Assembly (NCBI RefSeq): GCF_006337085.1 | Contig: NZ_CP040882.1 | Coordinates: forward strand, 1,860,001-1,924,000 | Reading direction: 5' to 3' | Source: Sutterella faecalis | GTDB taxonomy: Bacteria; Pseudomonadota; Gammaproteobacteria; Burkholderiales; Burkholderiaceae_F | DNA: 64,000 nucleotides | Translations under genes and position numbers: made by a program | The notes under the pieces: generated by a model | The model's input: the letters and a program-made list of their open reading frames with translations, nothing else | Databases searched by the model: none | Told to the model about the DNA's origin: nothing | Shown here: piece after piece, positions 23,930-33,235 of the stretch | How positions within the stretch are numbered: position 1 is the first letter of the stretch | How the letters are laid out: each line of letters opens with the position of its first letter

Positions 23930-26224
23930 ATGTCCTCCTGGCTTCGCGGCATCTTTATCGCTGCGCTTGTTCTGGCGGGCCTCTCGCTCTTCATACTTGC
24001 AGCGACAAGCACGGACTCAACGCTTTTTGAGCGCTGGTTCCCGGTTCTGCTCGTCATCAACCGGGCAATCGCCGTCGTACTTTTTGCCGTCGTGGCGGCA
24101 ATGACGCTGCGCCTTTGGCAGCGTCTGCGCAACAAGGAATTCGGCGCGCACCTCACCAGCCGACTCGCACTTTCCGCAGCAGGACTCGCGCTGATTCCAT
24201 GCGTCCTCATCTACTTTGTTTCCTCTGTCTTCATTTCGCGCTCCATCAATTCCTGGTTTGACGTCCGTGTGGAAAAAGCGCTCGATTCCGGCGTCACCAT
24301 CACCCGAGGCATCCTTGCGCAGCAGCAGGTTGAGGCTGAAGCAACTGCAAGACACATCGCCGGGCTGCTCACCAATACGCCGGCATCTCTCATCATGTCG
24401 GATCTTCTCCGGATACTGGAGGGCCGTCCCGGCATTGAAGCGCTTGTTTTTCTTTCAAACGGCACTGCCATTGCAGCCGCAGGTTCGCGCATCAATGTTC
24501 TGATGCCGGACATGCCGACCTCCAGTCAGATTCAAACAGTCAAAAACGCAGGCATCTACAGCGTAATCGACGGTGACGTGAACTTCGACGCACAGCGTGA
24601 TGAAAAACTTTCAATCCGTGTGATTGTCCCCATCCAGGCCGAGGAAACCGGTACTGCAGACGAAAACATCCGCGATGCCTCACAACCTGGTTCAGGTCTT
24701 GAGATGAGACGTCAGCAGTTCTATCTTCAGATTATTCAGCCGGTTCCTGAAGAAACTGTCAAGAATGCATCCATGCTCGTGGCGGGATACCGCGACTATC
24801 AAACACTCGTTCTCTCCCGTGCCTCGCTCCAGAGCGTGTATGCAAGCACGCTTTTCCTTGTAACGCTTCTTGGGGCGCTCGGCGCCTTTGCACTCTCGCT
24901 CGCCTTTGCGCGCAAGACCGTTGCCCCTGTTCTTCAACTAGAGGAAGGCACGCGCCGGGTCGCAGACGGCAACTTTCATCCGATCCGGGAATTTTCGGGC
25001 AACAACGAAATCAACATTCTCACGCAGTCCTTCAACCAAATGATCCGTGAACTATCTGAGTCGCGGCGTGTGATTGATGAACAGCGGCGGCGCGCAGAGC
25101 AGGCTCAGGCCTACCTTGAGCGCATTCTTGCCAACATTTCCTCCGGCGTCATTGTGCTTGACCGCACGGGCCGCGTCATTACTGCCAATTCAGCTGCCCG
25201 CAGAATCCTCGGAGAAGAGAGCTGCCGTACCGGGACCGAACTGAATCAAGTCGAGCCGGATCTTTCTGATGCCCTTCGCAATGCTCAGCTCTCCCTTGGC
25301 TTTGAGAAAGAACCCGGCGCTGCAAGCCTGGAGTTTCAGCTTGAGCGCAAGGAAAAAACCATTCCGCTCTTTCTCAAGCTGTCCCGCATGCCGCTGGGAG
25401 CAGATGAGCCCGGTCTCGTCATTGTGTTTGATGATGTTTCAAAGATCATTGAGGCTCAACGCGCCACCGCCTGGGGTGAAGTTGCCCGCAGGCTGGCTCA
25501 TGAAATCAAAAATCCGCTCACGCCCATTCAGCTCGCAGCCGAACGGCTGGCCTTCCGGCTTGAGCCCAAGCTCGAAAATGACGATGATGCAGAAATGCTC
25601 GCCCGCGCGGTGAAAACCATTACAACGCAGGTGGATGCACTTAAGCAGATGGTCAATGATTTCAGGGAATACGCCAAACTCCCCGAAGCGAAGCTATCTC
25701 CTCTTGACCTCAACGATTTTGTTCTCGGCGCAGCGCAGCTCTATCAGGAAGCAGGCCTCACCATCAAGCTTGATCTTGAGAATGGCATTCCGCTCATCGA
25801 AGCGGACGCCTCTCAGCTTCGGCAGGTATTGCATAATCTGATTTCCAACAGCATTGATGCAGCGGAAGGCGACGTCCCGAAAATCGTCATCGCAACACGT
25901 CATATTCTGACTGAACGCGGCATGAGTGCCGTACAGCTTCATCTGCATGACAGTGGCGTTGGTTTCAGCGAGAATATCCTCGAGCGCGCCTTTGAACCCT
26001 ATGTAACAACCAAAGCTACAGGTACAGGGCTCGGGCTTCCGATGATCAAGAAGATTCTCGATGAACACCGGGCAGTAATCCGTCTTTCCAACCGTCTGGA
26101 CTCCACCGGCACGCTGATTCTCGGCGCTCAAGTGGATATCCTTTTCGAGCACCTCGCACCCGGCGAACGGCTGACCGCCAGCAATGGGCCGGTCATCAAA
26201 GCAACTAATCAACAAGATGACTGA
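23930..26224 (+). CDS. ntrY: NtrY-like membrane sensor histidine kinase
   Basis: A 764-residue kinase with about four transmembrane segments: three in the first ~110 residues, then an extracytoplasmic region, then one near residue 300. A HAMP domain follows (RKTVAPVLQLEEGTRRVADG), then a PAS domain (ISSGVIVLDRTGRVITAN). The HisKA phospho-acceptor is His524 in RRLAHEIKNPLTP, and the HATPase shows NLISNSIDAAEG and GTGLGLPMIKKI. NtrYX systems respond to nitrogen status or redox in other proteobacteria; the signal here is unknown. It overlaps ntrX by 8 bases. Confidence 0.92.
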   Translation: MSSWLRGIFIAALVLAGLSLFILAATSTDSTLFERWFPVLLVINRAIAVVLFAVVAAMTLRLWQRLRNKEFGAHLTSRLALSAAGLALIPCVLIYFVSSVFISRSINSWFDVRVEKALDSGVTITRGILAQQQVEAEATARHIAGLLTNTPASLIMSDLLRILEGRPGIEALVFLSNGTAIAAAGSRINVLMPDMPTSSQIQTVKNAGIYSVIDGDVNFDAQRDEKLSIRVIVPIQAEETGTADENIRDASQPGSGLEMRRQQFYLQIIQPVPEETVKNASMLVAGYRDYQTLVLSRASLQSVYASTLFLVTLLGALGAFALSLAFARKTVAPVLQLEEGTRRVADGNFHPIREFSGNNEINILTQSFNQMIRELSESRRVIDEQRRRAEQAQAYLERILANISSGVIVLDRTGRVITANSAARRILGEESCRTGTELNQVEPDLSDALRNAQLSLGFEKEPGAASLEFQLERKEKTIPLFLKLSRMPLGADEPGLVIVFDDVSKIIEAQRATAWGEVARRLAHEIKNPLTPIQLAAERLAFRLEPKLENDDDAEMLARAVKTITTQVDALKQMVNDFREYAKLPEAKLSPLDLNDFVLGAAQLYQEAGLTIKLDLENGIPLIEADASQLRQVLHNLISNSIDAAEGDVPKIVIATRHILTERGMSAVQLHLHDSGVGFSENILERAFEPYVTTKATGTGLGLPMIKKILDEHRAVIRLSNRLDSTGTLILGAQVDILFEHLAPGERLTASNGPVIKATNQQDD

Positions 26225-27041
26225 AATTCTTATTGTCGACGATGAACTCGGCATCCGAAACATTCTTTCGGAGATTCTTGTCGAGTCCGGCTACCGTGTA
26301 GCCACCGCAGCCAATGCCAATGAGGCACGGGCTAAGGTTGCCGAACGCCATTACGATCTGGTACTGCTCGATATCTGGATGCCGGATACGGACGGCCTCG
26401 CGCTGCTTCGCGAATGGAAGTACGGCGGCCTTTTAAATTTCCCCGTCATCATCATGTCCGGGCACGGTTCGCTCGATCATGCGCAGCGGGCCATGGACGA
26501 CGGCGCCGTCGACTTCATCGAGAAGCCCATTTCCCTCAAGCGTCTGCTTTCGGCCATTCAGCTCGGACTCGTTAAATGGCACGAGCAGCAGCGTCAGGCC
26601 GCGGAAGAACCGCCCCCAGAAAAACGCACCCGCGGCCGTCGCCGCAGCATGCAGCAGATCCAGAGACTTCCGGCTTATGAAATGCCGGATTACGGACTTG
26701 TCCTCGACTTCAATCGTCCGTTCCGCGACCAGCTCATGGATTTTGAACGAGCCTATTTCAAAACAGTGCTCAATCACCTCAACCACTCCATGGCGGAGCT
26801 TGCCCGCCATGCCGGGATGGAACGCACGCACCTCTATCGCAAGGTGCGTTCGCTCGGCATCAACGTTGAAGAAATGCGCGAGGAGGCACGCCGCACCGCA
26901 CCAACGCCTCCTGCCGGCGGAAGCTATGCAAAGCCTACTCGTCCGGTTCTCGCCGAGATCGAAACCTCTGACGAGAATTCGATTGACAATCCGACCGGTT
27001 CCACGCTTGACCGATACCCGCTCAACAACACCATCAAATAA
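26217..27041 (+). CDS. NtrX-position response regulator with receiver and Fis-type HTH only (no AAA+ domain)
   Basis: A 274-residue regulator. The receiver domain (1-120) has the acidic pair Asp8/Asp9, phospho-acceptor Asp52 (LLDIWMP) and the Lys of DFIEKP. A linker rich in Arg and Pro follows, then a Fis-family helix-turn-helix near 180-225 (LNHLNHSMAELARHAGMERTHLYRKVRSL) and a disordered tail. The ~240-residue sigma-54-activating AAA+ domain of normal NtrX is missing: no GAFTGA and no Walker motifs. It cannot act as a sigma-54 activator and resembles RegA/ActR regulators in layout. ATG 26217 gives a normal receiver start; the upstream extension is discounted. Confidence 0.88.
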   Translation: MTEILIVDDELGIRNILSEILVESGYRVATAANANEARAKVAERHYDLVLLDIWMPDTDGLALLREWKYGGLLNFPVIIMSGHGSLDHAQRAMDDGAVDFIEKPISLKRLLSAIQLGLVKWHEQQRQAAEEPPPEKRTRGRRRSMQQIQRLPAYEMPDYGLVLDFNRPFRDQLMDFERAYFKTVLNHLNHSMAELARHAGMERTHLYRKVRSLGINVEEMREEARRTAPTPPAGGSYAKPTRPVLAEIETSDENSIDNPTGSTLDRYPLNNTIK

Positions 27042-27098
27042 TTTCTCTGCTCCAGGAAGCCCGCTCACATCAAGCGGGCCTCTTTCTTTCAAGACACC

Positions 27099-28511
27099 AT
27101 GAAGATCCTCATTATCGGAGCAGGCCGCATCGGTAGTTCCGTTGCTGAAAGTCTGGTTTCGGAAGCCAATGACATTACCGTCATCGACAAAGATCCGGCC
27201 AACATCAGCTTCCTGCAGTCTCGCTTTGACCTCAGGGGCATTGTGGGAGACGCGCTTTCGCCGCAGCTTCTTGAAAACGCCTCCGCAAGCGACACCGACA
27301 TCCTGATTGCCGTCACCTCCAGCGATGAAACCAATCTTGCCGTCTGCCTGCTTGCCTCACGGGTCTTCAACATCCCCACGAGAATCGCCCGCGTACGCAA
27401 TGAGGAACTGCGCAGCTACCCGCGCCTCCTGCGGGAAGAGGGTTTCGACGCCACCACGGTTATCTGGCCCGAACAGGCGCTGACACGCTACCTCGTAAAG
27501 CTCATCGACATCCCGGAAGCCCTGCAGGTGCAGGAATTCGCGGAAGGCCGCGTGAGCCTCATTGCGGTACGAGCGCAGGAAGGCAGCCCCATGGTCGGAG
27601 GCCCGATCGGCGAACTCAATGCCCATATTCCCAATGCATGCGCACGCATTGCGGCGCTTTTTCGCCGCAACCAATGCCTCGCAATCAATGCCCGTACCTT
27701 GATAGAGGCCGGGGATGAGGTGATTTTCGTCGCCGATACCCGACACGCGCGCCTTGTCACCACACAGCTTCGCCGCAGAACCACAGCCACGCGCAGTCTG
27801 ATCATTGCCGGGAGCTCCATCATGAGCCGCAGCATCGTACAGGCGCTTACGGAAGGCAACGAACTCACCGGAGCAGCGCCGGCATCCATCCGCGTCATTG
27901 AAGCAGATCGACGTCAGGCCGAAGATCTTGCACTTACGCTAGGCGACCGCGCGATGGTGCTCTCTGGCGATTTTGACGACGAAGACACGCTTCTTTCTGC
28001 AGGCGTCGAGGGGTGCGACCTTTTTATTTCGCTCTCTTCGGACGATGAAAACAACATTCTTTCGGCACTTCTTGCCAAACGCCTCGGTGCGCGACGCACC
28101 ATCGCACTCGTTAATCGCAGAATTTACGGCGAGCTTATCGAAGGCTCACGCATCGACATCACGGTTTCGCAGACTCAGGCGGCGCTTGACGAACTCATCC
28201 GCTACGTTCGTCACGGCGACGTCACTGCGGCTTATTCGCTGAGGCACGGCATTGCCGAAGCGCTTGAATTCGTCGCTCACGGCACGCCTGAAAGCTCTCG
28301 CGTGGTAGGCCGGCGAATCCATGACATCCGTCTGCCTGCCGGCTGCAGCGTCGCTGCGCTCATTCGCGGTGAAGGCGACGACACCCAGGTACTGATGGCA
28401 AGCTTTGACCTCGTCATCGAACAGGAAGATCGGCTCATCATCTTCGTACCCAACCGCCGCCTTATTCCGGCCGTTGAGAAACTCTTTGCCGTAGACGTGA
28501 GCTTCTTCTGA
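27099..28511 (+). CDS. trkA: Trk potassium uptake regulatory protein TrkA
   Basis: A cytoplasmic nucleotide-binding subunit that gates the TrkH channel. The 470-residue protein is two tandem RCK units. The first begins MKILIIGAGRIGSSVAESL with an intact NAD-binding glycine loop and ends in a TrkA-C domain. In the second unit, starting near residue 230, the loop reads IIAGSSIMSRSI, so its glycine motif is weakened. It precedes trkH by 26 bases. Confidence 0.95.
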   Translation: MKILIIGAGRIGSSVAESLVSEANDITVIDKDPANISFLQSRFDLRGIVGDALSPQLLENASASDTDILIAVTSSDETNLAVCLLASRVFNIPTRIARVRNEELRSYPRLLREEGFDATTVIWPEQALTRYLVKLIDIPEALQVQEFAEGRVSLIAVRAQEGSPMVGGPIGELNAHIPNACARIAALFRRNQCLAINARTLIEAGDEVIFVADTRHARLVTTQLRRRTTATRSLIIAGSSIMSRSIVQALTEGNELTGAAPASIRVIEADRRQAEDLALTLGDRAMVLSGDFDDEDTLLSAGVEGCDLFISLSSDDENNILSALLAKRLGARRTIALVNRRIYGELIEGSRIDITVSQTQAALDELIRYVRHGDVTAAYSLRHGIAEALEFVAHGTPESSRVVGRRIHDIRLPAGCSVAALIRGEGDDTQVLMASFDLVIEQEDRLIIFVPNRRLIPAVEKLFAVDVSFF

Positions 28512-28537
28512 CGTCTACAGGGAAAACTGAGAGATCT

Positions 28538-30010
28538 ATGCTCACGACTCTGCGCGTACTGCTCCTTCCGGTACTGAATGCACTCGGTCCCGTGCTGATG
28601 GCCTTTGCAGGCATCATGCTGATTCCAGCTGTCTACAGCTGGACAGAAAAGGATGGCGCCGTCATGGACTTCATCATGGGTGCGGGCATCACAGCGGGTG
28701 CCGGGCTGCTCCTCACTCTGACCCTCTTCCGCTTCCGCCAAGAGCTCACCGCACGCCACGGCTTTCTCCTCGTCACGCTTTCCTGGGCGCTGATTGCAGC
28801 ATTTGCAGCGATTCCGCTTATGCTGCACATGCCGGAGCTTGGTTTCGAACGAGCATACTTCGAGACCATGTCCTGTCTCACGACGACCGGCGCCACAGTG
28901 CTAACAGGACTCGACGAACTGCCGCACTCCATGAACGGCTGGCGATGCTTTCTTTCCTGGCTGGGCGGCATGGGCATCATCGTCATGTCCGTCGCCATCC
29001 TTCCGCTTCTCGGCGTTGGCGGCGCTCAGGTCATGAAGGCGGAGACGAGCGGTCCTCTCAAGGAAACACGTCTTACTCCCCGCATTGCAGAAACCGCGCG
29101 ATCGCTCTACCTCATCTACTTCGGAATTTCCGTTGCCTGTGCGATTGCCTACCATTTCGCAGGAATGCACTGGCGCGATGCCGTCATGCACATGATGACG
29201 ACGGTGAGTCTATCGGGCATTGCCGCACATGATGCGAGCTTCGGCTTCTTCAATAGCGCAGCAGTGGATGCCGTTGCCGTTCTCTTCATGGTGATCTGCG
29301 GCTTCAGCTTCACGCTTCACTTCGTTGCCTGGCGCAGGCATGACCCTCTCGTCTATCTGCGCAACCCTGAGGCACTCGCCTGGCTCGGACTCCTCCTGGT
29401 CCTGGTTGCCGCGGCAACACCGATACTCTATCTTTCCGGATCAGCCTCAAGCGTTCCGGAAGCGTTGCGCGCAGCAGCCTTCTCCATCGTGAGCGCAGCC
29501 TCTACAACAGGCTACGCGACCTCGGACTGGTCTCTCTGGCCCTGTGGACTTCCTGCTGTTCTGCTGCTCAGTTCCGCAGTCGCTACCTGTGCGGGCTCCA
29601 CCGGCGGGGGCCTGAAAATGATTCGAGTGCTCATCCTCATCAAGCAGGCAAAGCGCGAATTCAGGCTGCTGCTTTATCCGAATGCAGTCTCCCCCATAAC
29701 CGTCGGCGACGCGGCCATTCCGAACCACATTGTCTTCGCGGTCCTCGGATACACACTGCTCTGGAGCTTTTCCGTTCTTGCGGGTGCCCTTGCTCTGCTG
29801 GCGACAGGGCTGGGATCCCTCGAGTCCTGGTCTGCGGCAGTCGCTTGCATTACGAACCTCGGCCCCGGACTCGGCGCCGTAGGCCCGGTTGGGAACTACC
29901 AGGGCCTCACTGCGCTGCAGCTCGATATCCTTACCTTCCTGATGATGATCGGCCGACTTGAGATCTTCACTGTTTTCGTGCTTTTCACCCGGGCATTCTG
30001 GCGAACCTGA
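28538..30010 (+). CDS. trkH: Trk potassium uptake channel protein TrkH
   Basis: A 490-residue membrane protein of the Trk/Ktr K+ transporter family, built from four M1-P-M2 repeats. Pore-loop segments are visible, e.g. SCLTTTGATVLTGLDELP, TTVSLSGIAAHDASFGF, SAASTTGYATSDWS and TNLGPGLGAVGP. It works with TrkA, encoded just upstream, and the pair closes the fmt-to-trkH block. Confidence 0.95.
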   Translation: MLTTLRVLLLPVLNALGPVLMAFAGIMLIPAVYSWTEKDGAVMDFIMGAGITAGAGLLLTLTLFRFRQELTARHGFLLVTLSWALIAAFAAIPLMLHMPELGFERAYFETMSCLTTTGATVLTGLDELPHSMNGWRCFLSWLGGMGIIVMSVAILPLLGVGGAQVMKAETSGPLKETRLTPRIAETARSLYLIYFGISVACAIAYHFAGMHWRDAVMHMMTTVSLSGIAAHDASFGFFNSAAVDAVAVLFMVICGFSFTLHFVAWRRHDPLVYLRNPEALAWLGLLLVLVAAATPILYLSGSASSVPEALRAAAFSIVSAASTTGYATSDWSLWPCGLPAVLLLSSAVATCAGSTGGGLKMIRVLILIKQAKREFRLLLYPNAVSPITVGDAAIPNHIVFAVLGYTLLWSFSVLAGALALLATGLGSLESWSAAVACITNLGPGLGAVGPVGNYQGLTALQLDILTFLMMIGRLEIFTVFVLFTRAFWRT

Positions 30011-30043
30011 CCGGACGCAGAAGGCGGATGGCGCCTATTGCGT

Positions 30044-30439
30044 TCAATGTCCAAGCGTCGTCCACATGATGGGCTTCTTATGCCTGATGGCGCGACGGAT
30101 CATGTCCTGAAGCGGAACCATTCGCTGATAAAGACGAATGGAATCTTCACGATTCTTCTTTTTTTCCTCATCCTCGCGCTCAGCTTCTAGCATGCGGATT
30201 TCATTCTCATAGGAACCTTCCCGCAGACGCTTTTCCCGTTCTGCCTCGAGTTGGGCGGCTTTTGCCTTATCCGCCGCTGCAGCTTCGTCAAGTCTTCTGA
30301 GAACGTCCGGCAGGTCCTCCGCCATAAAGCCTCCCTTTTCGTGGAAAGGCTCGCCGATTGCCTTGAAGATACGTTCGACCGTTTCACGGAAAGCGATGAA
30401 GGGGCCGGTAGCCACACAGCTGAACTGAACCAAAGCCAT
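30044..30439 (-). CDS. DUF1840 family protein
   Basis: A 131-residue cytoplasmic protein. The N-terminal MALVQF, the GFMAEDLPDVLRRLDEA segment and the C-terminal LQDMIRRAIRHKKPIMW fit the DUF1840 family of short betaproteobacterial proteins of unknown function. A charged Glu/Lys/Arg stretch (residues ~65-105) between the two conserved parts is probably helical or coiled-coil and longer than the usual acidic linker. The open frame runs back to 30613 and would overlap the EIIA gene; ATG 30439 fits the family start, though its ribosome-binding site is weak. Confidence 0.72.
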   Translation of the reverse strand: MALVQFSCVATGPFIAFRETVERIFKAIGEPFHEKGGFMAEDLPDVLRRLDEAAAADKAKAAQLEAEREKRLREGSYENEIRMLEAEREDEEKKKNREDSIRLYQRMVPLQDMIRRAIRHKKPIMWTTLGH

Positions 30440-30580
30440 TTTTGAATTGATATCCCTATAGTCTGAAAATCCGCGCCGCATCAGGAATGCAAAGCACGCG
30501 TCCAGAGATGCCGGAAGTTCTCTGAATGCTAAACTCCCGGACAAACTCAATTTCATTTTATCGTTGGGGAGTCTGATGCC

Positions 30581-30994
30581 GTGGTAACAACTGGTCTCTG
30601 CATCATTGCCCATGCGCCTTTGGCCTCGGCGCTAAAAACCTGTGCTCAACATATCTACAGCATGACGGGCGACATTTCCGCTGATCAGATCGTTGCCTAT
30701 GATGTGCCACCTGAAGTAGACGCCTCTGAAGGGCTCGCTCACGCACAGGAACTCCTCAAAACGCTTTTCGGGCAGGCTGAAGGCGTCGTTGTGTTTACAG
30801 ACCTGACAGGGGCAACCCCAGGAAACATTGCACGCAAGCTTCTTGAGGATCCCCGCGTTCGCGTGGTGAGCGGAACCAATCTTCCCGCGATCATCGCTGC
30901 GCTCAACGCGCCGGCTGATGCCTCTGTGGCGCAGGTAGCCACGATTGCCGAAGCCGCTGCCAGAGCCAGCCTCGGCGCTCTCTCCGACAATTAA
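30581..30994 (+). CDS. PTS EIIA component, mannose family
   Basis: A 137-residue EIIA(Man)-fold protein with the phospho-acceptor His11 in CIIAHAPLASAL. The conserved FTDLTGATPGNIARKL and VVSGTNLPAIIAAL segments follow. It starts with GTG, with GGGGAG ten bases upstream; the nearby ATG at 30575 runs into a stop after three codons. It heads the operon EIIA-ptsH-ptsI. No EIIB or EIIC permease is encoded nearby, so it most likely receives phosphate from HPr as a regulatory output, as in other betaproteobacteria. Confidence 0.9.
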   Translation: MVTTGLCIIAHAPLASALKTCAQHIYSMTGDISADQIVAYDVPPEVDASEGLAHAQELLKTLFGQAEGVVVFTDLTGATPGNIARKLLEDPRVRVVSGTNLPAIIAALNAPADASVAQVATIAEAAARASLGALSDN

Positions 30995-31028
30995 TTTTTG
31001 AATCTCGCCTTATAAATAGGAGCAGAAC

Positions 31029-31298
31029 TTGTTCGAGGAAACGCTCACGCTTCAGAACAAGCTTGGTCTTCACGCACGCCCGTCGGCGCGCCTCGCGAAG
31101 ACAGCCAGTCTCTTTCGCAGCACCATCACAATTACCCATGAAAAACACACTGTTGACGCCAAGTCCATTCTCGGGTTGATGACAATGGCGCTGCCGTGCG
31201 GAAGCGTGGTAAAGATTGCAGCCGACGGTCCGGATGAAAAAGATGCCGTGCAGACCATTGCCGACCTTTTTCGAGATCGCTTCGGTGAAGACGAATAA
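31029..31298 (+). CDS. ptsH: Phosphocarrier protein HPr
   Basis: An 89-residue HPr with the catalytic His15 in GLHARPSA and the regulatory Ser46 in AKSILGLM. It passes phosphate from enzyme I to EIIA. The start codon is TTG, placed six or so bases after AGGAG. The retained Ser46 site suggests HPr kinase/phosphorylase control, but that gene is not in the window. Confidence 0.95.
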   Translation: MFEETLTLQNKLGLHARPSARLAKTASLFRSTITITHEKHTVDAKSILGLMTMALPCGSVVKIAADGPDEKDAVQTIADLFRDRFGEDE

Positions 31299-31318
31299 TT
31301 TCTTTTAAGAGAAGACGA

Positions 31319-33208
31319 ATGAGCTCCGAAGAAGAAATTAAAGTCCCGGCTTCCCCGGACGAAAAAGAAAAAAACGGAACGGAACAGGTTCCTCAGAAGG
31401 AAAAAGAAAGCGTTCTTCGAGGACTTACCGTATGCCCGGGTGTTGCCTGGGGCAGCGGCATTCAGCTCATGGCGGGCGACCTGGAAATTCCTCAGTTCCC
31501 GATTGATCAGACCGATGTCCGCGGCGAGATCCAGCGCCTCCGGATGGCGGCGGCTTCTGCCGTAAAACAGCTCGAGAGACTTGGGGCAGACCTCGACGAA
31601 GATACTCCGGCGGAAGCTGCGGCTTTTCTGGATGTCTACCGGACAATCCTGCAGGATCCGACGCTTATCACGGAAACCGCTGCGCTTATCCGTGAAAAAC
31701 TTGTTAATGCCGAATGGGCGCTTTCTCTTCGCCTCGAGCAGATCCGGCGCGATTTTGAACAAATCAACGACGAGTACCTGCGAAACCGCGTTGAAGACAT
31801 CACCGACGTGTTCCAGCGCATTCAGCGCATCCTCGCCGGCCGCCGCTCCGCCACAAGCCTTCTTGAGGCCGAAGAGATTGAAGATTCCGTCATTCTGATT
31901 GCCGATCAGCTCGGGCCGGCGGACATGCTGCAGCTGCGGGAACGTGACGATCTGGATATCGTCGGCATCGTGATGGAAACCGGCAGCGCCACAAGCCATT
32001 CCGCGATTCTGGCTGCCAGCCTCGGCATTCCCACGCTTGTCGGCGTGGCGAATGCAATCGAACGCATCGGGACCGGGCACGAAATCCTTGTAGATGCCGA
32101 TGCCGGCATCGTCAATCTCACCCCGTCCGATGAAGCAAAGAAGAACGCTGCCCGCGCCATGCGGGCCCGCAGACAGCGCAATCGCCAGCTTGTCAAACTG
32201 CGCGGCGAAGATTCGGTGACGCTCGATGGAGAAGCCGTAGAGCTTTTTGCCAACATTGCGCTTCCCGATGATCTTCCTGAAGCCCGCAAAGCCGGCGCTG
32301 CCGGCGTCGGCCTTTTCCGAACGGAATTTCTTTTCCTCAATAGGGAGGACCTGCCGAGCGAAGAAGAGCAGGTTGAGGCTTACCAGAAAGTGATCCGCGG
32401 CATGCGCGGGCGAATGACAACAATCCGCACTGCAGATATTGGCGGCGACAAGATGCTTTCACGCGAATCGCTGGCGCTTCTGGCGGATAGCGACTTTGAA
32501 GAAGCCAACCCTGCGCTTGGCCTGCGCGCACTGCGTTTCTGTTTTGCATTCCGTCCGCTCTTCATTACGCAGCTGCGAGCGCTCATGAGAGCCGCAACCG
32601 CAGGCAGCGTGAGGCTTTTGCTGCCGATGGTATCGAGCTCCTCAGATGTTCATGAGGTGCGTGCGTGCATTGAGGAAGCCGCCGCCCAGCTGGAAGCTGA
32701 AGGACTGCGCTACCGCAAGAACATTCCGCTCGGCGGCATGATTGAGCTTCCTGCTGCCGTTGCAGGTCTTTCAGACCTGCTGCCGCTCCTCGACTTCTTC
32801 TCCCTCGGGACGAATGACCTCGTGCAATACACGCTTGCAGCCGACCGCACCAATGCCTACGTTTCGCGCTACTGTGATGACTGCCATCCAGCGGTGATGC
32901 GCTTCATCGCCGAATCCATTCGCCGTGTAACCGCGGCCGGAAAAGAAATATCCGTCTGCGGTGAAATGGCCGGACGTCCCGAAATGACGCCCTTCTTCAT
33001 TGGTCTCGGCTGCTCCGCGCTTTCCATGGATCCGGCACATATTCCGACGATCAAGGAACGGATCCGCGCCCTGAGTGCTGAAGATTGCGAAATCTTCGCC
33101 CGAGGCGTGCTGCGCCGCCGATCTGCGGAAAGCGTCCGGGAAGCGCTCGCCGACTTCAATGACTCCCTTAAGTCCATTGCCCAACCATCCGCGGCATCCG
33201 CCGGATAA
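31319..33208 (+). CDS. ptsI: Phosphoenolpyruvate-protein phosphotransferase (enzyme I)
   Basis: The first enzyme of the phosphotransfer chain, taking phosphate from PEP. The 629-residue protein has the active His227 in GSATSHSAILAASLGIP. The PEP-binding barrel shows GVGLFRTEFLF, RTADIGGDKML, GGMIELPAAV and SLGTNDLVQYTLAADR, and the conserved Cys sits in ISVCGEMAGR. A Glu/Lys-rich, probably disordered extension of about 35 residues precedes the usual start (GLTVCPGVAWG); such an extension is uncommon. It lies 20 bases after ptsH. Confidence 0.96.
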   Translation: MSSEEEIKVPASPDEKEKNGTEQVPQKEKESVLRGLTVCPGVAWGSGIQLMAGDLEIPQFPIDQTDVRGEIQRLRMAAASAVKQLERLGADLDEDTPAEAAAFLDVYRTILQDPTLITETAALIREKLVNAEWALSLRLEQIRRDFEQINDEYLRNRVEDITDVFQRIQRILAGRRSATSLLEAEEIEDSVILIADQLGPADMLQLRERDDLDIVGIVMETGSATSHSAILAASLGIPTLVGVANAIERIGTGHEILVDADAGIVNLTPSDEAKKNAARAMRARRQRNRQLVKLRGEDSVTLDGEAVELFANIALPDDLPEARKAGAAGVGLFRTEFLFLNREDLPSEEEQVEAYQKVIRGMRGRMTTIRTADIGGDKMLSRESLALLADSDFEEANPALGLRALRFCFAFRPLFITQLRALMRAATAGSVRLLLPMVSSSSDVHEVRACIEEAAAQLEAEGLRYRKNIPLGGMIELPAAVAGLSDLLPLLDFFSLGTNDLVQYTLAADRTNAYVSRYCDDCHPAVMRFIAESIRRVTAAGKEISVCGEMAGRPEMTPFFIGLGCSALSMDPAHIPTIKERIRALSAEDCEIFARGVLRRRSAESVREALADFNDSLKSIAQPSAASAG

Positions 33209-33235
33209 CTCGCCTTCTGCAAAGGATCAGACATT

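Noticed and set aside
30380..30397. CCGTTTCACGGAAAGC as a second parS
   Set aside because: Only the left half matches; the right half (GGAAAG for GTGAAAC) breaks the palindrome, and it lies within a coding region.
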